A stretch of 6,088 nt of DNA, from assembly GCA_945890735.1 (NCBI GenBank), contig CAMDCZ010000073.1, positions 1-6,088 on the forward strand, in the 5' to 3' direction. The notes below the pieces were generated by a model. It ran no database searches. It saw only the letters and a program-made list of their open reading frames with translations, and was not told where the DNA came from. The translations under genes were made by a program, and so were the position numbers. Source of the DNA: Bordetella parapertussis. GTDB taxonomy: Bacteria; Pseudomonadota; Gammaproteobacteria; Burkholderiales; Burkholderiaceae_C. Of this stretch, positions 5,006 through 6,088 are shown in pieces (within the stretch, counting starts at the first letter, position 1; the number at the start of each line of letters is the position of its first letter).

Positions 5006-6088
5006 TTAAGTGCGCCGTTCCAGCAACATCGCATCCCCATAACTGAAGAAACGGTAACGCTGTTGAACCGCGTGTTGGTAAAGCGCGTGCATGTGCTCAA
5101 AACCGCTGAAGGCCGCGACCAGCATCAGCAAGCTGCTCTTGGGCAAATGGAAGTTGGTGATCAAGAGGTCGGCCACCTGAAACCCAAAGCCAGGCGTGAT
5201 GAAGATGTCGGTGTCGCCCTCGGTCAAGCCAGTGCGCGCCCAGCTCTCGAGCGTGCGTACCGTCGTTGTGCCCACCGCCACCACGCGACCACCGCGTGCT
5301 TGGCAATCGGCGATGGCTTGCAACGTGGCCGCCGGGATGCTGTACCACTCGCTGTGCATGCGGTGCTCTTGCAGGTTGTCTGTCTTGACCGGCGAGAACG
5401 TGCCCGCGCCCACATGCAAGGTGACGCTGGCGCGTGGCACACCCATGTCGCTCAACTGCGCGAGCAAGGCGTCATCAAAGTGCAAAGCCGCCGTGGGCGC
5501 AGCGGCAGCGCCCGGGTGCTTGGCAAACACGGTTTGGTAGCGCGCCAGGTCTTGCGCGTTCATGCTGTGTTTGTCTCGCTCGATGTACGGCGGCAGCGGC
5601 ACATGGCCGTGCGCTTGCATCAGGCCCAGGGGCTCGTCGCTGAAGCAGAACCGAAACAGCGGCCCATCCACGTCCGGCCAGCGGCCAAGCAGCGTGGCGG
5701 TGTAGGCCTGCGCAGTGCCGCTTTGGTTGAACATGTGCAGCACCGTGCCCACCGGCGGCTTTTTGCTCACCCGCATGTGCGCCACCACTTGGTGTGGCGG
5801 CTCGCCATCCACGGCAGGCAAGACCCGCTCCACCAACAACTCGAGCTGCCCCCCGCTGGGCTTTTCACCAAACAAGCGGGCGGGCACGACCTGGGTGTCG
5901 TTGAACACCAGCAGGTCGCCAGGCAACAGCAGGGCAGGCAGGTCTTTGAAGATGCGGTCCACCGCAACACCCGCGCGGCCATCGAGCAGGCGCGATGCGC
6001 TGCGCTCAGCAGCCGGGGTTTGGGCGATCAGTTCGGGGGGGAGGGGGAAATCGAAATCGCTGAGCGTGTGAACGCGGGGGGAAGCAGA
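5006..6088 (-). CDS. queA: S-adenosylmethionine:tRNA ribosyltransferase-isomerase, 5' end outside window
   Basis: QueA transfers and isomerises the ribosyl moiety of S-adenosylmethionine onto preQ1-modified tRNA, forming epoxyqueuosine (EC 2.4.99.17), directly after the Tgt reaction. The frame is open from the stop (TAA, complement of 5006-5008) to the window edge, giving 360 residues. The start must be just beyond base 6088, since QueA is usually about 340-360 residues. Residues near the edge read VHTLSDFDFPLPPELIAQTP, then AAERSASRLL, the normal QueA N-terminus. A GTG at 5962 is internal. Family landmarks follow in order: PGDLLVFNDTQVVPARLFGE, ARYQTVFAKHPGAAAAPTAA, VTLHVGAGTFSPVKTDN, HRMHSEWYSIP, VAVGTTTVRTLES, TPGFGFQVADLLITNFHLPK and the terminal YRFFSYGDAMLL. 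tgt follows 9 nt downstream, so the two form an operon. No promoter is in view because the start is outside the window. Confidence 0.96.
   Translation of the reverse strand, partial: SASPRVHTLSDFDFPLPPELIAQTPAAERSASRLLDGRAGVAVDRIFKDLPALLLPGDLLVFNDTQVVPARLFGEKPSGGQLELLVERVLPAVDGEPPHQVVAHMRVSKKPPVGTVLHMFNQSGTAQAYTATLLGRWPDVDGPLFRFCFSDEPLGLMQAHGHVPLPPYIERDKHSMNAQDLARYQTVFAKHPGAAAAPTAALHFDDALLAQLSDMGVPRASVTLHVGAGTFSPVKTDNLQEHRMHSEWYSIPAATLQAIADCQARGGRVVAVGTTTVRTLESWARTGLTEGDTDIFITPGFGFQVADLLITNFHLPKSSLLMLVAAFSGFEHMHALYQHAVQQRYRFFSYGDAMLLERRT

Noticed and set aside
5962..5962. GTG at 5962 (minus strand) as the queA start
   Set aside because: The frame stays open to the window edge and the extra 42 residues match the normal QueA N-terminus (DFPLPPELIA and AAERSASRLL), so the start is outside the window.

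Overview
The window looks like a chromosomal segment of a GC-rich betaproteobacterium, most likely Burkholderiales and probably Comamonadaceae (the Rhodoferax/Limnohabitans/Polaromonas type). The basis is codon usage, a PhaM-type PHA granule regulator followed by a FIST-domain gene, and the form of QueA and Tgt. The taxonomic placement is inference from family knowledge, not from a search.

Left block, + strand (1-2915): five closely packed genes. They are the 3' end of exbB (TonB-energising proton channel), exbD, a periplasmic PCuAC copper chaperone with a perfect metal-binding motif and a His-rich tail, a PhaM-like polyhydroxyalkanoate granule regulator, and a FIST-domain putative sensory protein. 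Spacing is short throughout (3, 11 and 19 nt, then a TGATG overlap), so co-transcription is plausible. The first three genes may link TonB-dependent transport with copper handling. The last two join a PHA/DNA-binding regulator to a predicted small-ligand sensor by translational coupling.

Middle (2916-3829): a short island that is visibly more AT-rich and looks acquired. It holds the C-terminal fragment of a MazE-like antitoxin (45 codons, domain truncated), a 57-bp segment resembling an integron attC site ('59-base element'), and an intact two-gene toxin-antitoxin operon. That operon is a PF09720-type antitoxin and a RelE/ParE toxin overlapping by GTGA. The order 'antitoxin ORF - attC-like site - TA operon' is what a decayed pair of integron gene cassettes would look like. 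No integrase and no second clear attC are visible here.

Right block, - strand (3830-6088): queA (5' end beyond the window) followed by tgt, the two consecutive queuosine tRNA-modification enzymes, 9 nt apart and in one transcription unit. Tgt carries a 13-residue insertion inside its zinc-binding subdomain relative to E. coli Tgt. The TA operon and tgt are convergent, with 41 bp between their stop codons.

No rRNA, tRNA, CRISPR array or complete insertion sequence was seen. The rest of the window is ordinary housekeeping and accessory metabolism. The least ordinary stretch is the possible cassette remnant at about 3000-3800.
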